This document shows positions 1-9,700 of a DNA stretch of 49,351 nucleotides, in pieces (positions within the stretch are counted from its first letter, which is position 1; every line of letters starts with the position of its first letter). The stretch is from positions 1 to 49,351 of the forward strand of contig JAYUDN010000007.1 of NCBI GenBank assembly GCA_043739785.1. Direction: 5' to 3'. The translations under genes were made by a program, and so were the position numbers. Below the pieces are notes generated by a model. The model was not told the DNA's origin. It saw only the letters and a program-made list of their open reading frames with translations, and made no database searches. This DNA is from JAYUDN01 sp043739785 (lineage in GTDB: Bacteria > Patescibacteriota > Gracilibacteria > BD1-5 > UBA2023).

Positions 1-1
1 T

Positions 2-67
2 GATAAAGAAACAATTGAATTAGAAAAAGAACTTCTTATACTTCTTTATAAGTTTTACCAGAAATAA
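2..67 (+). CDS. C-terminal tail of a gene entering from the left edge
   Basis: Only the last 21 codons are present, ending in TAA at 65-67 and reading ...ELEKELLILLYKFYQK. The fragment lies inside a 95-bp sequence that recurs inverted at the right edge of the window, so the same protein tail is encoded there on the minus strand. Too little is left to name a family. The stop is followed by an A/T-rich imperfect hairpin (about 58-93) that could end transcription. Confidence 0.45.
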   Translation, partial: DKETIELEKELLILLYKFYQK

Positions 68-100
68 TTACTTTTTAATATTTCTTCTGGTCTAGAGCCT
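6..100 (+). repeat. Terminal inverted repeat, left copy
   Basis: Positions 6-100 are a perfect 95-bp reverse complement of 49257-49351, the very end of the window. The copies diverge immediately inside (position 101 versus 49256). The repeat holds the end of a reading frame plus a hairpin. It could be a genuine inverted duplication. It could equally be a collapsed repeat at which an assembler ended the contig on both sides. Confidence 0.9.
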
Positions 101-179
101 CATACAATAGTTATTCGGACAACTCATTTGATTTCCCTTCCATCACCATTTTCTGTTCTATTCTTTTACCCTCGTATGT

Positions 180-878
180 ATGAAATATATATTTGTTCTT
201 ATAATGAGTCTGCTTCTCATGAATTCAGTGAGTTTTGCCCCAACCAACGCAGCCACAAGTAATCTAATCGCTTGTACTATGGAATATATGCCTGTATGTG
301 GATTGGTACAGGTTCAGTGCTTTGCCGCGCCTTGTTATCCAGTGCGTGAAACCTTTCCCAACCGCTGTACGGCGAGTGTCGCCCATGCGACCAATATCAC
401 AGAAGGAGTTTGTGAAGGCTACCCTACTCCCATCTGAGATCCTCTCCCACCGGTCATCGGTGATGATCGGGACAACCATGGATGTATCGTTTCTGCGGGA
501 TATAGCTGGAGTGAAAGTTATGGAAAATGTATCCGTCCCTGGGAAATCAAACGAACGCTCCTTCGAAAAGAAATTGCGAATACCAGTTGGGCGATTATAA
601 GTCTAAATGGAAAAGCTATATCGAATTCTGGTACACTCAGTTTCAGTGGCAATCAGGTCAGTGGTAAACTCTGTAATACTTTCTCTGGACCCTACAAAGT
701 ACGGGGAAATATCATCATCGGACCTATGCTTATGGCAACTATGAGATACTGTGACCAAACCGATATCATGCCCGTAGAAGATGCTCTCGATCTCACTCGA
801 GTGCGTGCGACCATTATGGGTGATATCCTCACCCTCTTTACTCGACGGGGAGATACCATCATCTGGAAACGACAGTAA
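180..878 (+). CDS. Secreted Kazal-like / META (DUF306) domain protein
   Basis: 232 aa in code 25; one in-frame TGA (435-437) reads as Gly. Residues 1-24 form a signal peptide ending near TNAA. A Kazal-type serine-protease-inhibitor-like module follows (CTMEYMPVCG ... TFPNRC ... EGVC), then a short GYSWSESYGKCIRPWE segment of a type common beside such modules in secreted bacterial proteins. The C-terminal half matches the META/HslJ domain: NTSWAIISLNGK, a GKLCNTFSGPY-like core and a final DILTLF strand. META domains occur in small envelope proteins, and Kazal modules inhibit proteases. An extracellular protective or inhibitory role is inference. No operon partner is evident. The start follows a pyrimidine-rich stretch. 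Confidence 0.75.
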
Positions 879-1042
879 TTTCAAAAAAGTACCGATTCTC
901 TACTTATGAGATCAAAAATCATATAAAACATCGTAAAAAAAGTATAAAACTCTGTGAGGATTAGGCGAAAAATAGGTAAGAATGCTTGTAAAATATCCCT
1001 TCTCGGATACACTCCAAGCACTCATATTTTACCCCTTTTCCT

Positions 1043-1621
1043 ATGAAAGAACTTCGTATTTTCCTCTCGATCCTCTGCCTCCTCTCCCTCACGACCCTCT
1101 GCTCTTCAGTATCAGCTGGCGATGATGAGAGGAGTGAAAACCGAGTCGCTTCGAGCACACATCGAGTCCATACTGAGATCGAAAACGAGGTCGAGCATAC
1201 AAAACTCACGAAGAAGAAAATAACCAAGAAGGCGACGCCAAAATCGAAGACTACCCCTAAAACGCAGAAACCACTCACTCCCGCTCCAAAGACTCCATCC
1301 GTACCGACTCCTGCGAAACCGACTCCATCGAGTCCAGCCCCCACAGCTTCAGTAACGAAGAGTGCTACCGTCAGCTATCGTACTCCGGGAGGAACGGATC
1401 CTGTCACTTTTAGTGTCACGGCGCAGTGATGAGTCATCACAGCGGCTTCTGCCATCACCAAAGCAAACAATGAGACGAGTATCTGGTATCAGGATAGCTT
1501 CGGAAAAGCCCTTTCTCAGAGTGTCGTCGGGAAAAAGGTATCAGGACTGAGTCTCTCAGCGGTTGGCTGAGCAAGTCTGACGACATGAGCATTCCTACAG
1601 TTTGTTTCAAGTTCATTTTAG
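1043..1621 (+). CDS. Secreted protein, Lys/Thr/Pro-rich linker and FMN-binding-like C-terminus
   Basis: 192 aa with code 25 (TGA at the QGGV position and twice more near the end). Residues 1-25 are a signal peptide ending in SVSA. Residues ~50-110 are a low-complexity K/T/P/A linker of the type that spans cell-wall material. The last ~80 residues run from SYRTPGGTDPVTF to KKVSGLSLSAVGGASLTTGAF. That end resembles the SGAT-type signature of FMN-binding domains (PF04205-like), in which a Thr can carry covalent flavin, but the match is weak by eye. The start is preceded by TTTTCCT. A good terminator follows at 1636-1662, so it is probably monocistronic. A redox role is only a suggestion. Confidence 0.65.
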
Positions 1622-1635
1622 ACAGATTCGTTTGG

Positions 1636-1662
1636 AAAATCCCTCTCACCGAGGGATTTTTT
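1636..1662 (+). terminator. Rho-independent terminator
   Basis: Stem AAATCCCTC / GAGGGATTT with a short loop, followed by a T run, 14 nt after the stop of the preceding gene. Confidence 0.85.
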
Positions 1663-1681
1663 AGAAAAAGATCTCAAATAC

Positions 1682-1710
1682 TTGCATAATAAAAAATAAT
1701 ATGCTAAAGT
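1682..1710 (+). promoter_or_regulatory. Promoter of first 47-aa peptide gene
   Basis: TTGCAT (1682-1687), a 17-bp spacer ending in ATATGC, and TAAAGT (1705-1710). The same arrangement, including the ATATGC extension, is found before the paralogue at 1988-2016 and at 47810-47838, which supports a real promoter class. Confidence 0.7.
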
Positions 1711-1743
1711 ATATTTGTCTTTTACTTTTTAACCATTCTCCCT

Positions 1744-1887
1744 ATGGAACTTCACAAAGGACACCGCATCTCTCGCCGAACCCTCCTCCTCGGGCTCCTC
1801 CTTGCGACTCAGTTCACCGCATTCGCCCACGCTGGATATATCGAAACTATCCCGTCAGAAAACCGAGTACTTACTGTTACTGCCTAA
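1744..1887 (+). CDS. 47-aa secreted peptide, copy 1
   Basis: The 47-aa product starts MELHKGHRISRRTLLLG. It has a basic n-region with an RR pair, a hydrophobic core (LLLGLLLATQFTAF) and an AHA cleavage-like site. That leaves a mature peptide of only about 17 residues (GYIETIPSENRVLTVTA). The next gene is a paralogue of identical length with the same layout, 160 bp downstream. Each copy has its own promoter and terminator, so they are independent units. CTCCCT directly precedes ATG. The SRR motif resembles a Tat signal, but nothing in the window shows a Tat system. Function is unknown; a secreted peptide signal or a leader are both possible. Confidence 0.75.
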   Translation: MELHKGHRISRRTLLLGLLLATQFTAFAHAGYIETIPSENRVLTVTA

Positions 1888-1908
1888 TAGTTTCAGAACA
1901 TGAGAATC

Positions 1909-1936
1909 ATTCCCACTCCAAACGGTGGGAATTTTT
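1909..1936 (+). terminator. Rho-independent terminator
   Basis: Stem ATTCCCAC / GTGGGAAT with a 7-8 nt loop and a T run, just after the first 47-aa gene. Confidence 0.85.
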
Positions 1937-1987
1937 GATGAGAAAGTATACAGTGTAGAAGTTTCTAAAAAATACTGATGTGAATTT

Positions 1988-2016
1988 TTGCATTTCACTC
2001 AGAAATATGCTAGAGT
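1988..2016 (+). promoter_or_regulatory. Promoter of second 47-aa peptide gene
   Basis: TTGCAT (1988-1993), a 17-bp spacer ending in ATATGC, and TAGAGT (2011-2016). It closely matches the promoter of copy 1. Confidence 0.7.
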
Positions 2017-2047
2017 AATAGTGTCTTATCTCATTACCCTCCTTCTT

Positions 2048-2191
2048 ATGGAACTCTACAGAGGTCACCGTGTGACCCGACGAACCCTCCTCTTGATGCT
2101 TCTTCTCGCGACTCAGTTCTCGGCTTTTGCCCACGCCGGATATCTCGAAAGCATCCCTCCTGGATACCGACTCCTTGAGGTAAATCAGTAA
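2048..2191 (+). CDS. 47-aa secreted peptide, copy 2
   Basis: A paralogue of 1744-1887, also exactly 47 aa. It begins MELYRGHRVTRRTLLLM, continues with the near-identical core LLLATQFSAFAHAGY, and has a diverged tail (LESIPPGYRLLEVNQ). The signal-peptide part is much better conserved than the mature tail, as expected if the exported end diversifies. It has its own TTGCAT/TAGAGT promoter and a terminator at 2212-2243. The ATG follows a CCCTCCTTCTT tract. No known family is recognised. Confidence 0.75.
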   Translation: MELYRGHRVTRRTLLLMLLLATQFSAFAHAGYLESIPPGYRLLEVNQ

Positions 2192-2211
2192 TCTCTCAGA
2201 GACTATCTCAG

Positions 2212-2243
2212 AATCCCCGCTGAATTATTAGCTGGGGTTTTAT
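2212..2243 (+). terminator. Rho-independent terminator
   Basis: CCCC/GGGG-based hairpin (AATCCCCGCT ... AGCTGGGGTTTT) with a T-rich 3' side, 20 nt after the second 47-aa gene. Confidence 0.7.
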
Positions 2244-2269
2244 TATGGCCTATTTTTTATAAAATCATA

Positions 2270-2299
2270 TTGACTTATTGTATTAAATACATATATAGT
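2270..2299 (+). promoter_or_regulatory. Probable promoter of the 2322 gene
   Basis: TTGACT (2270-2275), an 18-bp spacer, and TATAGT (2294-2299) in an A/T-rich region 22 nt before the ATG. Confidence 0.45.
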
Positions 2300-2321
2300 A
2301 TATATACTTAATTTACGATTT

Positions 2322-3158
2322 ATGACAGTTACTGCCCCTGAATGAGAAATAAGCTTTCAGGAATTTAAAGAAGCTCAGGATAGAGATAAGACTTCTTGAA
2401 AATTATGAGTACTTGACCATGCAGTGGCAATCGGAAGAGCCGGTGTCGGAGTAGTACTCAATACAAGGGTAGGGCCAGGTAAGCATGACTCAGATTTTGA
2501 TCCTACATGAGTACTATCGCCAGAGCAACTTCCAATTGAATATACTAGGTTTGGGATAGATGACGAACTTCAAATGCCAAATTATTGATATTTACCACCA
2601 AATCCAGGAGTAGTTGAGAGAGATATTTCTCAATTATCAGGTCTTATTAACTTAGCAAACTGAGGAACAGAAAATCAAACTCAGGATAGTTCATCAATAT
2701 GAGTAGAAGAACAAGTGAATGAGGAACGTGAATTTATATTCCCGAGAAATAGTTTGATAGAAGGTAAGTCTATTGTCACTTTTATGTCACCGGACGGAGT
2801 TGCAATACATTGAGTATACCTCGGAGTTTCCGCAGTTCGCGAACCAAGTGGTATCCGTTATCTAAAGTTTCGTGACGAAGAAGAACATATAGATTATATC
2901 TGGAATGGAGTATATATGGAAACGAGTAAACAGATTACAAATCTACGCTCACGGCCAATACAACATAATATGTGATATATACCTCTGCAGGATTTTCGAT
3001 ATCTAAGCGTTGATTTTAATCCTGCTCAAGCAACAGCAGAAAAATCTCAAGCTCAAGAAGTACTACAAATACCTACTCTACAAAGTCTCGTTCTTGGAAA
3101 ACTAGTTGCTGTACTAGAATCTCTCGGAATTAAAATGCCACGCCACTCAAAACGATAA
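2322..3158 (+). CDS. Hypothetical UGA-rich cytoplasmic protein
   Basis: 278 aa, readable only with UGA as Gly (nine in-frame TGA), and therefore invisible under the standard code. No signal peptide or membrane segment is seen. It is acidic in the middle (EEQVNEEREF) and has a globular-looking central part (SIVTFMSPDGVAIHGVYLGV, then RYLKFRDEEEHIDYIW) that might be a small beta domain. Base composition is more A/T-rich than the neighbouring repair genes. No family is recognised. A hairpin shared with the convergent gene follows the stop. Confidence 0.7.
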
Positions 3159-3160
3159 AA

Positions 3161-3186
3161 AAACCAAAGTTTTTATTCTTTGGTTT
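3161..3186. terminator. Bidirectional terminator between convergent genes
   Basis: Stem AAACCAAAG (3161-3169) / CTTTGGTTT (3178-3186). On the minus strand it is followed by a T run, so it suits the 3222-3890 gene best, and it also sits directly after the 2322-3158 stop. Confidence 0.75.
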
Positions 3187-3221
3187 CAGTTCAAGCCACT
3201 ATCCCCTTCAAAGGGGATTTC

Positions 3222-3890
3222 TTAAAGGTCTCGGATACACCTCACATTGGCAATTTCATTGACACTGCTTTCGACGAGTTCTTTGCCATCACTCTTCCAC
3301 TGCCATCCATATCCGGATTTACTATAGCCACCATCAGTCGTATCATATCGGTTGTACCCGCTTCTCTGGCCGATATGCATCACCATCGGGGTTTTTCCAC
3401 CGAAGGTCACCGTCGAACTCGTCCAGTAGGCAGCGTCGAAGGTGGTCACTTGGACATTGGTGATCTTCCCTTTCGCGTCTCTCGTAATCACTCGAGAACC
3501 ATTGAGGGGAAGGCTGAGGATTGCGGCCACGGTAGAACCATTGCGTCGAGAGGTGAAGATGATCGATTCCCACTCATATCGAGTCGGGATACGGTAACCC
3601 GTCGCGCAGGGACCGCGAGTAAAGTCGGATCGACTCGTCGACCTAAGTATCTCCTCATAGAGCTTCGTCGCTCCATTTTTCGAAAGCATGGTCGGAAGCG
3701 TTTGTCCCCAGAGGAACCATCCGGAGAGAAGGTCACTTCCCTCGCTTCGAGAGACCGCATTGCAGGAAGCCCAGACCTGATCTCCGATCGTGATATCGGC
3801 GTTCGCGCATCCAGGATAAGCATCTCCCCAGTTCGCAAAAGAGGCATATGGAAGAAGGAGAAGAGTGAGAAAGAGAACTGATAATTTCAT
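3222..3890 (-). CDS. Secreted Fib_succ-major / DUF1566-like protein
   Basis: 222 aa with no TGA codon. The N-terminus is a signal peptide (MKLSVLFLTLLLLPYASFA). The mature part has the hallmarks of the Fibrobacter-succinogenes-type paralogous domain (a C-type-lectin/FGE-like fold): GYRIPTRYEWESI, later DAAYWTSSTV, and a closing NVRCIRDL. Cysteines (PGCA, ASCN, GPCA, VRCI) probably form disulphides. Such domains are common in exported surface proteins of CPR bacteria and often bind ligands; the ligand here is unknown. The ATG is preceded by CATACTCT. It converges on 2322-3158 and appears monocistronic. Confidence 0.75.
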   Translation of the reverse strand: MKLSVLFLTLLLLPYASFANWGDAYPGCANADITIGDQVWASCNAVSRSEGSDLLSGWFLWGQTLPTMLSKNGATKLYEEILRSTSRSDFTRGPCATGYRIPTRYEWESIIFTSRRNGSTVAAILSLPLNGSRVITRDAKGKITNVQVTTFDAAYWTSSTVTFGGKTPMVMHIGQRSGYNRYDTTDGGYSKSGYGWQWKSDGKELVESSVNEIANVRCIRDL

Positions 3891-3950
3891 AGAGTATGAA
3901 TTAGTATATTTACTATATACTTATATTTTATAACTTGTCAAATACATTTT

Positions 3951-5903
3951 CTATTTCCTATTCCTGAGGGCAAAGAGCTCATCTCGAAGCTCTGCCGCTT
4001 TTTCATAGTCGAGGTTCGCCGCCGCGACGTCCATCTCGAGTTCGAGTCGCTTCATACGGATCTTGGCCTTTTCCCCGCTGTAGCTATCGACCGCGTATTC
4101 ATCTTTTTTCTTCGAGGGAATCTGGACCTCCTTGATCGAAGAGATGATCGTCGTCGGTGTGATATCGTGCTCGATATTGTAGGCATGCTGGATTTCTCGG
4201 CGACGATTGGTCTCAGCGATCGCATCGACCATAGCGGTCGACTGTCGACATCCGTGCGAATACATGATGACGTAGCCATTAACATTTCGTGCCGCACGAC
4301 CGATAATCTGGAGGAGCGAGGTCTTGGAGCGGAGGAACCCGATTTTCTCAGCATCGAGTATCCCGATAAATGAAGTTTCCGGCAGATCGAGTCCCTCCCT
4401 GAGAAGATTCACTCCGACGATGACATCGATATTGCCGAGGCGATACTCGCGGAGTATTTCGAGTCGCTCGATGGTCTCAATCTCCGAGTGGAGGTAGCGA
4501 ACCTTGAGACCATTTTCAGAAAGATACGCCGCGAGGTCTTCGGAGGATTTCTTGGTAATAGTGGTAATAAGGGCTCGTTCATTTCTCGAGATAGCGAGTT
4601 TGATATGCTTCATGATCGAGTCGACCATAAACTCCATATCCTCGATACTGATGACGGGATCAAGGAGTCCGGTCGGTCGTATGACCTGCTCGGCCGTCAC
4701 ATCCCCATGTGCGGCCTCATAGACGGAGGGTGTTGCGGAGACAAATACGGTTTGTCATGTCTTCATCTCAAACTCAGGAAAACGAAGGGGTCGGTTCTCG
4801 AGGGCAGACGGGAGTCGGAATCCATAGTTCACGAGGTTTTCCTTTCTCGCCCGATCTCCCGCATACATCCCTCCTATCTGCGGGATCGTGATATGGGATT
4901 CATCGATGAAAGTGAGGTAGTCTTTCGGGAAAAACTCCAGGAGCGTCGAAGGTGGATCGCCAAGCTTACGGCCCGAAAGGTACATCGAGTAGTTCTCGAT
5001 ACCGTTCACATAGCCGACTTCCTGAAGCATTTCCATATCATACTCGACGCGCATCTGAATACGCTCGGCTTCGAGGAGTTTGCCATTATTTTTGAAGAAT
5101 TCGATCTGATGTTCCATCTCATTTTTGATACGAGGAAGGACTTCTTTCACGACGTCTTTCGAAGTGACGAAGTGCTTCGCCGGGAAAATAACCGCCTCAT
5201 CGAGTCCTTCGAGGATCTCATAGGTCAGGGGAACACGTCGGGTAATACGCTCGATCTCATCCCCGAAAAACTCAAAAGTCAGTACCTCTTCACTGGAACT
5301 CGGCCAGATCTCGAACGTATCGCCAAGCACTCGAAACATCCCCGGTTTGAAGTCGGCGGTAGAGCGCTTGAACTGGAGTGACACCAGGGTCGAAATCAGG
5401 TCTTCGATGACATAGTGCTCTCATTTTTTGATACGGATCACCTGTTTCTCATACTGATCAACCTCTCCGATACCATAGATACAAGACACGGAGGCGACGA
5501 TAATCACATCCTCTCTCGACAAGAGTGACTCCGTCGCGGCATGACGAAGACGATCGATTTCTTCATTGATCGTGGCTTCTTTTTCGATATAGGCTCCGGA
5601 CTTCACTACATAGGCTTCTGGCTGATAGTAGTCATAGTAGGAGACGAAGTAGTGGACCGCATTGTCTGGGAAATATTCCTTGAACTCTTGCGCAAGTTGT
5701 GCGGCGAGGGTCTTGTTGTGAGCAAGGATGAGTGCCGGTCGCTGCAGTTCCTGGATGATATTGGCCATGGTAAAGGTCTTTCCAGAACCCGTTACTCAGA
5801 GAAGCGTCTGGTAGCGGTTTCATTTTTCGATAGAGTTCACGAGGTTTTTGATAGCCATAGGCTGATCACCCGTGGGTTTATATTTTGAGTGGAGTTTGAA
5901 CAT
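3951..5903 (-). CDS. uvrB: Excinuclease ABC subunit B
   Basis: 650 aa, close to the family length. UvrB is the damage-verifying helicase-like subunit of nucleotide excision repair, working with UvrA and UvrC. Visible motifs are Walker A GVTGSGKT (residues 36-43), the YYDYYQPEAYV beta-hairpin region (~90-100) that clamps DNA, the DESH box (~335), helicase motifs IIGRAARN and GVNLLREGLDLPE, and a C-terminal UVR motif (NLDYEKAAELRDEL) for UvrC contact. Four in-frame TGA codons read as Gly, including the one just before the Walker A VTGSGKT. Under the standard code the gene would look like three or four fragments. It lies downstream of the yrdC-type and mfd genes on the same strand, so two NER genes are neighbours. 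TAG stop. Confidence 0.97.
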
Positions 5904-5965
5904 GAACTATAAAAATAAATATACAAAGATATGACTCTTTACTATACTCATTTTATCGTTTTTTC

Positions 5966-6514
5966 CTAGTGATTTTCATAATTCTTTCTCTTATAATCTA
6001 TGTTCAGAGAATCATCAATAAATCGAAAGACATTGGAGGGTTTTTGTCCACCACTTTGTTCTCAGAGGATCTCGACTGATGAGCCGAATATCTCCTCAAC
6101 TTCCCCCCGAGTAAAGCACTCTGGTGCGTCACTTTTATTGGCTGAGGTGAGAAAGAGTGGAAGATCTAGTGAATTGCGAATATCCGCATCTACACATTTT
6201 TCCGCTACCCGAAGACCAAGAAAGGTATATTTTTCAGGATCAAGAAAAGCAGGAATCGAAATTACTGGTTTTGCCAAGAGGGTAAATGGAAAAGGATACG
6301 TTTTGAGAAATTCGAGCTGAGTATCCGAGATTTCGACATATTTCGGGATATCATCAAAGGTCTCAACAATAAGCGCCACAGGTTTTGCAGAATCGCGTCC
6401 CTTCAATTCAAAAATTTTCCTATACGCAGCCTGATCATCAAAACGACACGCGAGTCCATAGCAGGTATCAGTAGGAATGGCGAAAACTTGAGAATGCATG
6501 TGCGGTTGTGACAT
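5966..6514 (-). CDS. tsaC: Sua5/YrdC family threonylcarbamoyl-AMP synthase
   Basis: 182 aa from the chosen start. The family makes threonylcarbamoyl-AMP from Thr, bicarbonate and ATP for the t6A37 modification of ANN-decoding tRNAs. Motifs seen are the AIPTDTCYGLAC entry motif, KGRDSAKPVAL, LGLRVAEK and LTSANKSD. One TGA (Gly) extends the frame past the apparent stop into a tail ending KRKNYENH. An ATG 48 nt upstream is possible, but the chosen one follows a pyrimidine-rich stretch (TCCTGCTTCT), matching the start context of this genome, and keeps the domain at the N-terminus. It is upstream of uvrB on the same strand. Confidence 0.85.
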
Positions 6515-6791
6515 AGAAGCAGGATAAGGAATTGGAGTGAAATGGCAAGGGAATTCATTCAAAATACCCGATGGGTTTGGTGATGGCTTGGTAATTTTTT
6601 TACAAAAGGAAAATAAGTGAACTATAAATTAGATATGGTTCATTCTCTTGATTGGTTTGGCTATTGTTTGTTCCGTCATCTGACAAAGGAAAGATCCAGA
6701 GGAGAAGAAAACTGGATTCTTCGTGCCTCAGAATGACAAAGAATTCATCTTGTGCCAATGAACATACTATAATATGCTAACTTGCTAAACG
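6515..6791. other. Intergenic region with REP-like element
   Basis: No gene is recognised. It contains a REP-like palindromic element at about 6675-6737 (see separate entry) and A/T-rich sequence. Confidence 0.6.
6675..6737. repeat. REP-like interspersed palindrome, copy 1
   Basis: It runs from GTCATCTGACAAAGGAAAGA to a right end CCTCAGAATGAC, with inner GATCCAG / CTGGATTC arms. The same ends and inner words occur at 30494-30626, partly at 26640-26670, and inside gatA at 32000-32061. Confidence 0.7.
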
Positions 6792-9700
6792 CTATACTAA
6801 ACTCTTCAAGAGCTCTACAGAACTCCCAAAATATCGAGTCTCGACGCGGACCTTCTGTATCGAGAGGAGTACCATTTGTTTCCGAGGGTCGAATCGAGTG
6901 AGAAATGATTTCATCCGCTCTACCTGCATATCCGTCCTGAAATCAAAGACATAGTACCCTCCGATTTTTTTGAGCGAGAGGACTCCATAATCCGCGAGAA
7001 TAATACGAGTTCGAAGGAGGAGGAAGAGGTTCGAGACTCAGTTCAAGGTTTCATGTTGCACGTTTCATGTCCGGGAACTATTTTCACCTGTAACTTGTAA
7101 CTTGTAACTTGTAACTATACCCTTTTCCATCTGTTCGATCTCCTCAAGCGTTTCGATCGACTCGGTATCTCGGAAGAAGGAAAGCTTATCAAGTTCACTC
7201 GAGAAAAAATCATCCGGAATGGCGTAAGAAATATCGAGTTCGATCTTGATATTGGCTCGTTTTTTACGTTCATTTTTGATGAGTGATATCTTTTCTTCGA
7301 GGAGGCGAAAGTAGAGGGAAAGTCCGATCTCCTTCGACTTCCCGGCTTGCTTGAGGCCAAGGACATCACCCGCTCCGCGTATTTCCATATCTCGCATCGC
7401 GATCTCAAATCACGCCCCGAGGTGGGTATTGTTCGTGATGGTGATAATACGCTCTTTCTCATCGGCGGCGAGCTCTGGCTTCCGGTATATAAGGTAACAA
7501 TATCCCTGTTCATCCTTTCGACCGACTCGACCCCGAAGCTGGTGGAGCTGTGCGAGACCAAATTGCTCAGGATCCAGGATGATGATGGTATTGGCTGAAA
7601 GGAAATTGACCCCATTTTCGATAATCGTCGTCGTAAGGAGGATATCGTATTCTCGTTTTTTGAAGGCGTGAATCCGGTCTTCGATAAGATCTCCTGTAAG
7701 CCGACCGTGGGTGGTGACGATACGGTAGGTTGAAGGTTGAAGGTTGAAGGTTGAAGGCGGAGCACTTTTCTTTTTTCCTGTAACTTGTAACTTGTAACTT
7801 GTAACTATATTTGATATCTCATTCTCCACCTGTTCCATGGACCCGATACGGTTGTGGACGATAATCACCTGCCCTCATCGATCCAACTCATAGCGAATCG
7901 CATGGGCGATCGTCGATTCATTCCACCGGGTGACAATCGTCTCGATGGGTTTTTTCTTCGCAGGCGGAGTTGAAAGAATAGATATTTTTTTGAGTCCTGA
8001 AAGCGCGAGATTGAGACTTCGTGGGATTGGGGTGGCTGAGAGGGAGAGGATATCGATATTCGCGCGGAGTTTTTTTATCTTTTCTTTATGTGAGACTCCG
8101 AATTTATGTTCTTCGTCAATCACGAGGAGTCCGAGCTTCGCGAATCTTATATCATCAGAAAGGAGACGATGCGTTCCGACGACGACATCAAGCGTCCCAT
8201 TTTTAAGTCCGGTAAGAATTTGTCGCTCCTCACTCGGACTCGACATACGAGTGAGGCAGGCAATCCGAACTCCGAATGCTCCAAGTCGCTCTGTGAAGGT
8301 CTCGTAGTGCTCATCCGCGAGAACGAGAAGTGGAGAAATCACCGCGACCTGATACCCACTGAGCACGGCCTTATAGATCGCATTCATCGCGACTTCCGTC
8401 TTCCCGAATCCGACATCGCCAGAGAGGAGTCGATCCATCGGAATGTCACTCTCCATATCGAGGCGTATCTCTTCGATCACCTGGAGTTGGTCATGGGTAT
8501 GGGTATGTTGGAATGCGTTCCGAAAATGCTCTTCTTCCCCGAAACGGGGAAAGGCAATCCCCTTCGCAAGGGTTCTTTTCGCGCCGATCTCGAGGAGTTC
8601 ATTGGCGATGAGTTCGAGTTCTTCATCCGTTTTTTCGAGGATCCGTTCCCACTCCTTTCCTTCGAGGCGCGTCAGGGTGGGTTCGAGTTCGCCGACATAC
8701 TTACTCACCCGGTAGATTTCAGTCAAGGGAACGAAGAGCTTATCACCCTCGGCATAGTGGAGTTCGAGGTACTCTCTTCGGATTCCAGACAGTTCCTTCA
8801 TCACCAAGGCGTCAAACTTTCCGATCCCATGATCTCGATGCACGACATAATCCCCTACCTTGATCTGAAGGAGGAGATCCAGGTTCTTGGCAATACTTTT
8901 TTCACTTCGGTTCCTGACAAAAATAGGAGAGAGAATATCGTCAGAGATGATGATATGGTTTCAGGTTGAAGGTTGAAGGTTGAAGGTTGAATCGTTCGAT
9001 TCACTCTTTTCTCAACTGGTAAATTGTAACTTGTAACTTGTAACTGGAATATAAATACTCTCGATCGCTATCTTCGGAATCTCAATCACCTCAATTTTTT
9101 CAATACTATGAAACGAGAGAAACTCAGTGATAGGCTTCGGAAATCTCGTATAGACCGACACTTTCGACGCTCCACTCTGCTCCCGAAAAAAGGCCGAAAG
9201 CTCATCGATATGCGTAATCGTGAGAGGAGAAATATCAAGGGGAATCGAAGTCTCGCGATGAAAGTCCGTAAAGTGAATCTCGGCTCATCGGGTGATCTCT
9301 TCCAAATAGGAGCAAAAATCACACCCCATAATCAGGCGCCGCTCTGGAAGAATCGAGAGAATTTCTGGATTGAGCACTCCTTCATTTCTTTTTATTTTCG
9401 TATTTTCTTTAATAACCGGGAGTATAGTACTATCGACAAAAAATCGCTTGGATTTCGCTCGATCCGTGAGGACGATGCTATCGATCTCCGTATCGAAGTA
9501 TTCCACCTGGATGATGGCATCTTCATAGGGATGCGTGATCGTCACGAGGCTCCCCTCTTTCTTATAGGTACCGCCTTCATCGAGGTAGTCTTTATGGGTA
9601 TATCCGGCCGTGATGAGGGATTCGATGAGCGATTCCATCGAGAGGACGTCTCCACGAGAAAACTGTATGGAGGTATGTTTTTGAAGGTAGGCTTTCGTAC

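Noticed and set aside
1744..2191. Tat signal peptides in the 47-aa proteins
   Set aside because: An RR pair is present but the consensus is incomplete and no Tat component is in the window; kept only as a possibility.
4488..5381. 297-aa plus-strand reading frame
   Set aside because: It is the antisense shadow of uvrB, whose motifs are unambiguous.
8106..8969. 287-aa plus-strand reading frame
   Set aside because: Antisense shadow of the mfd helicase region.
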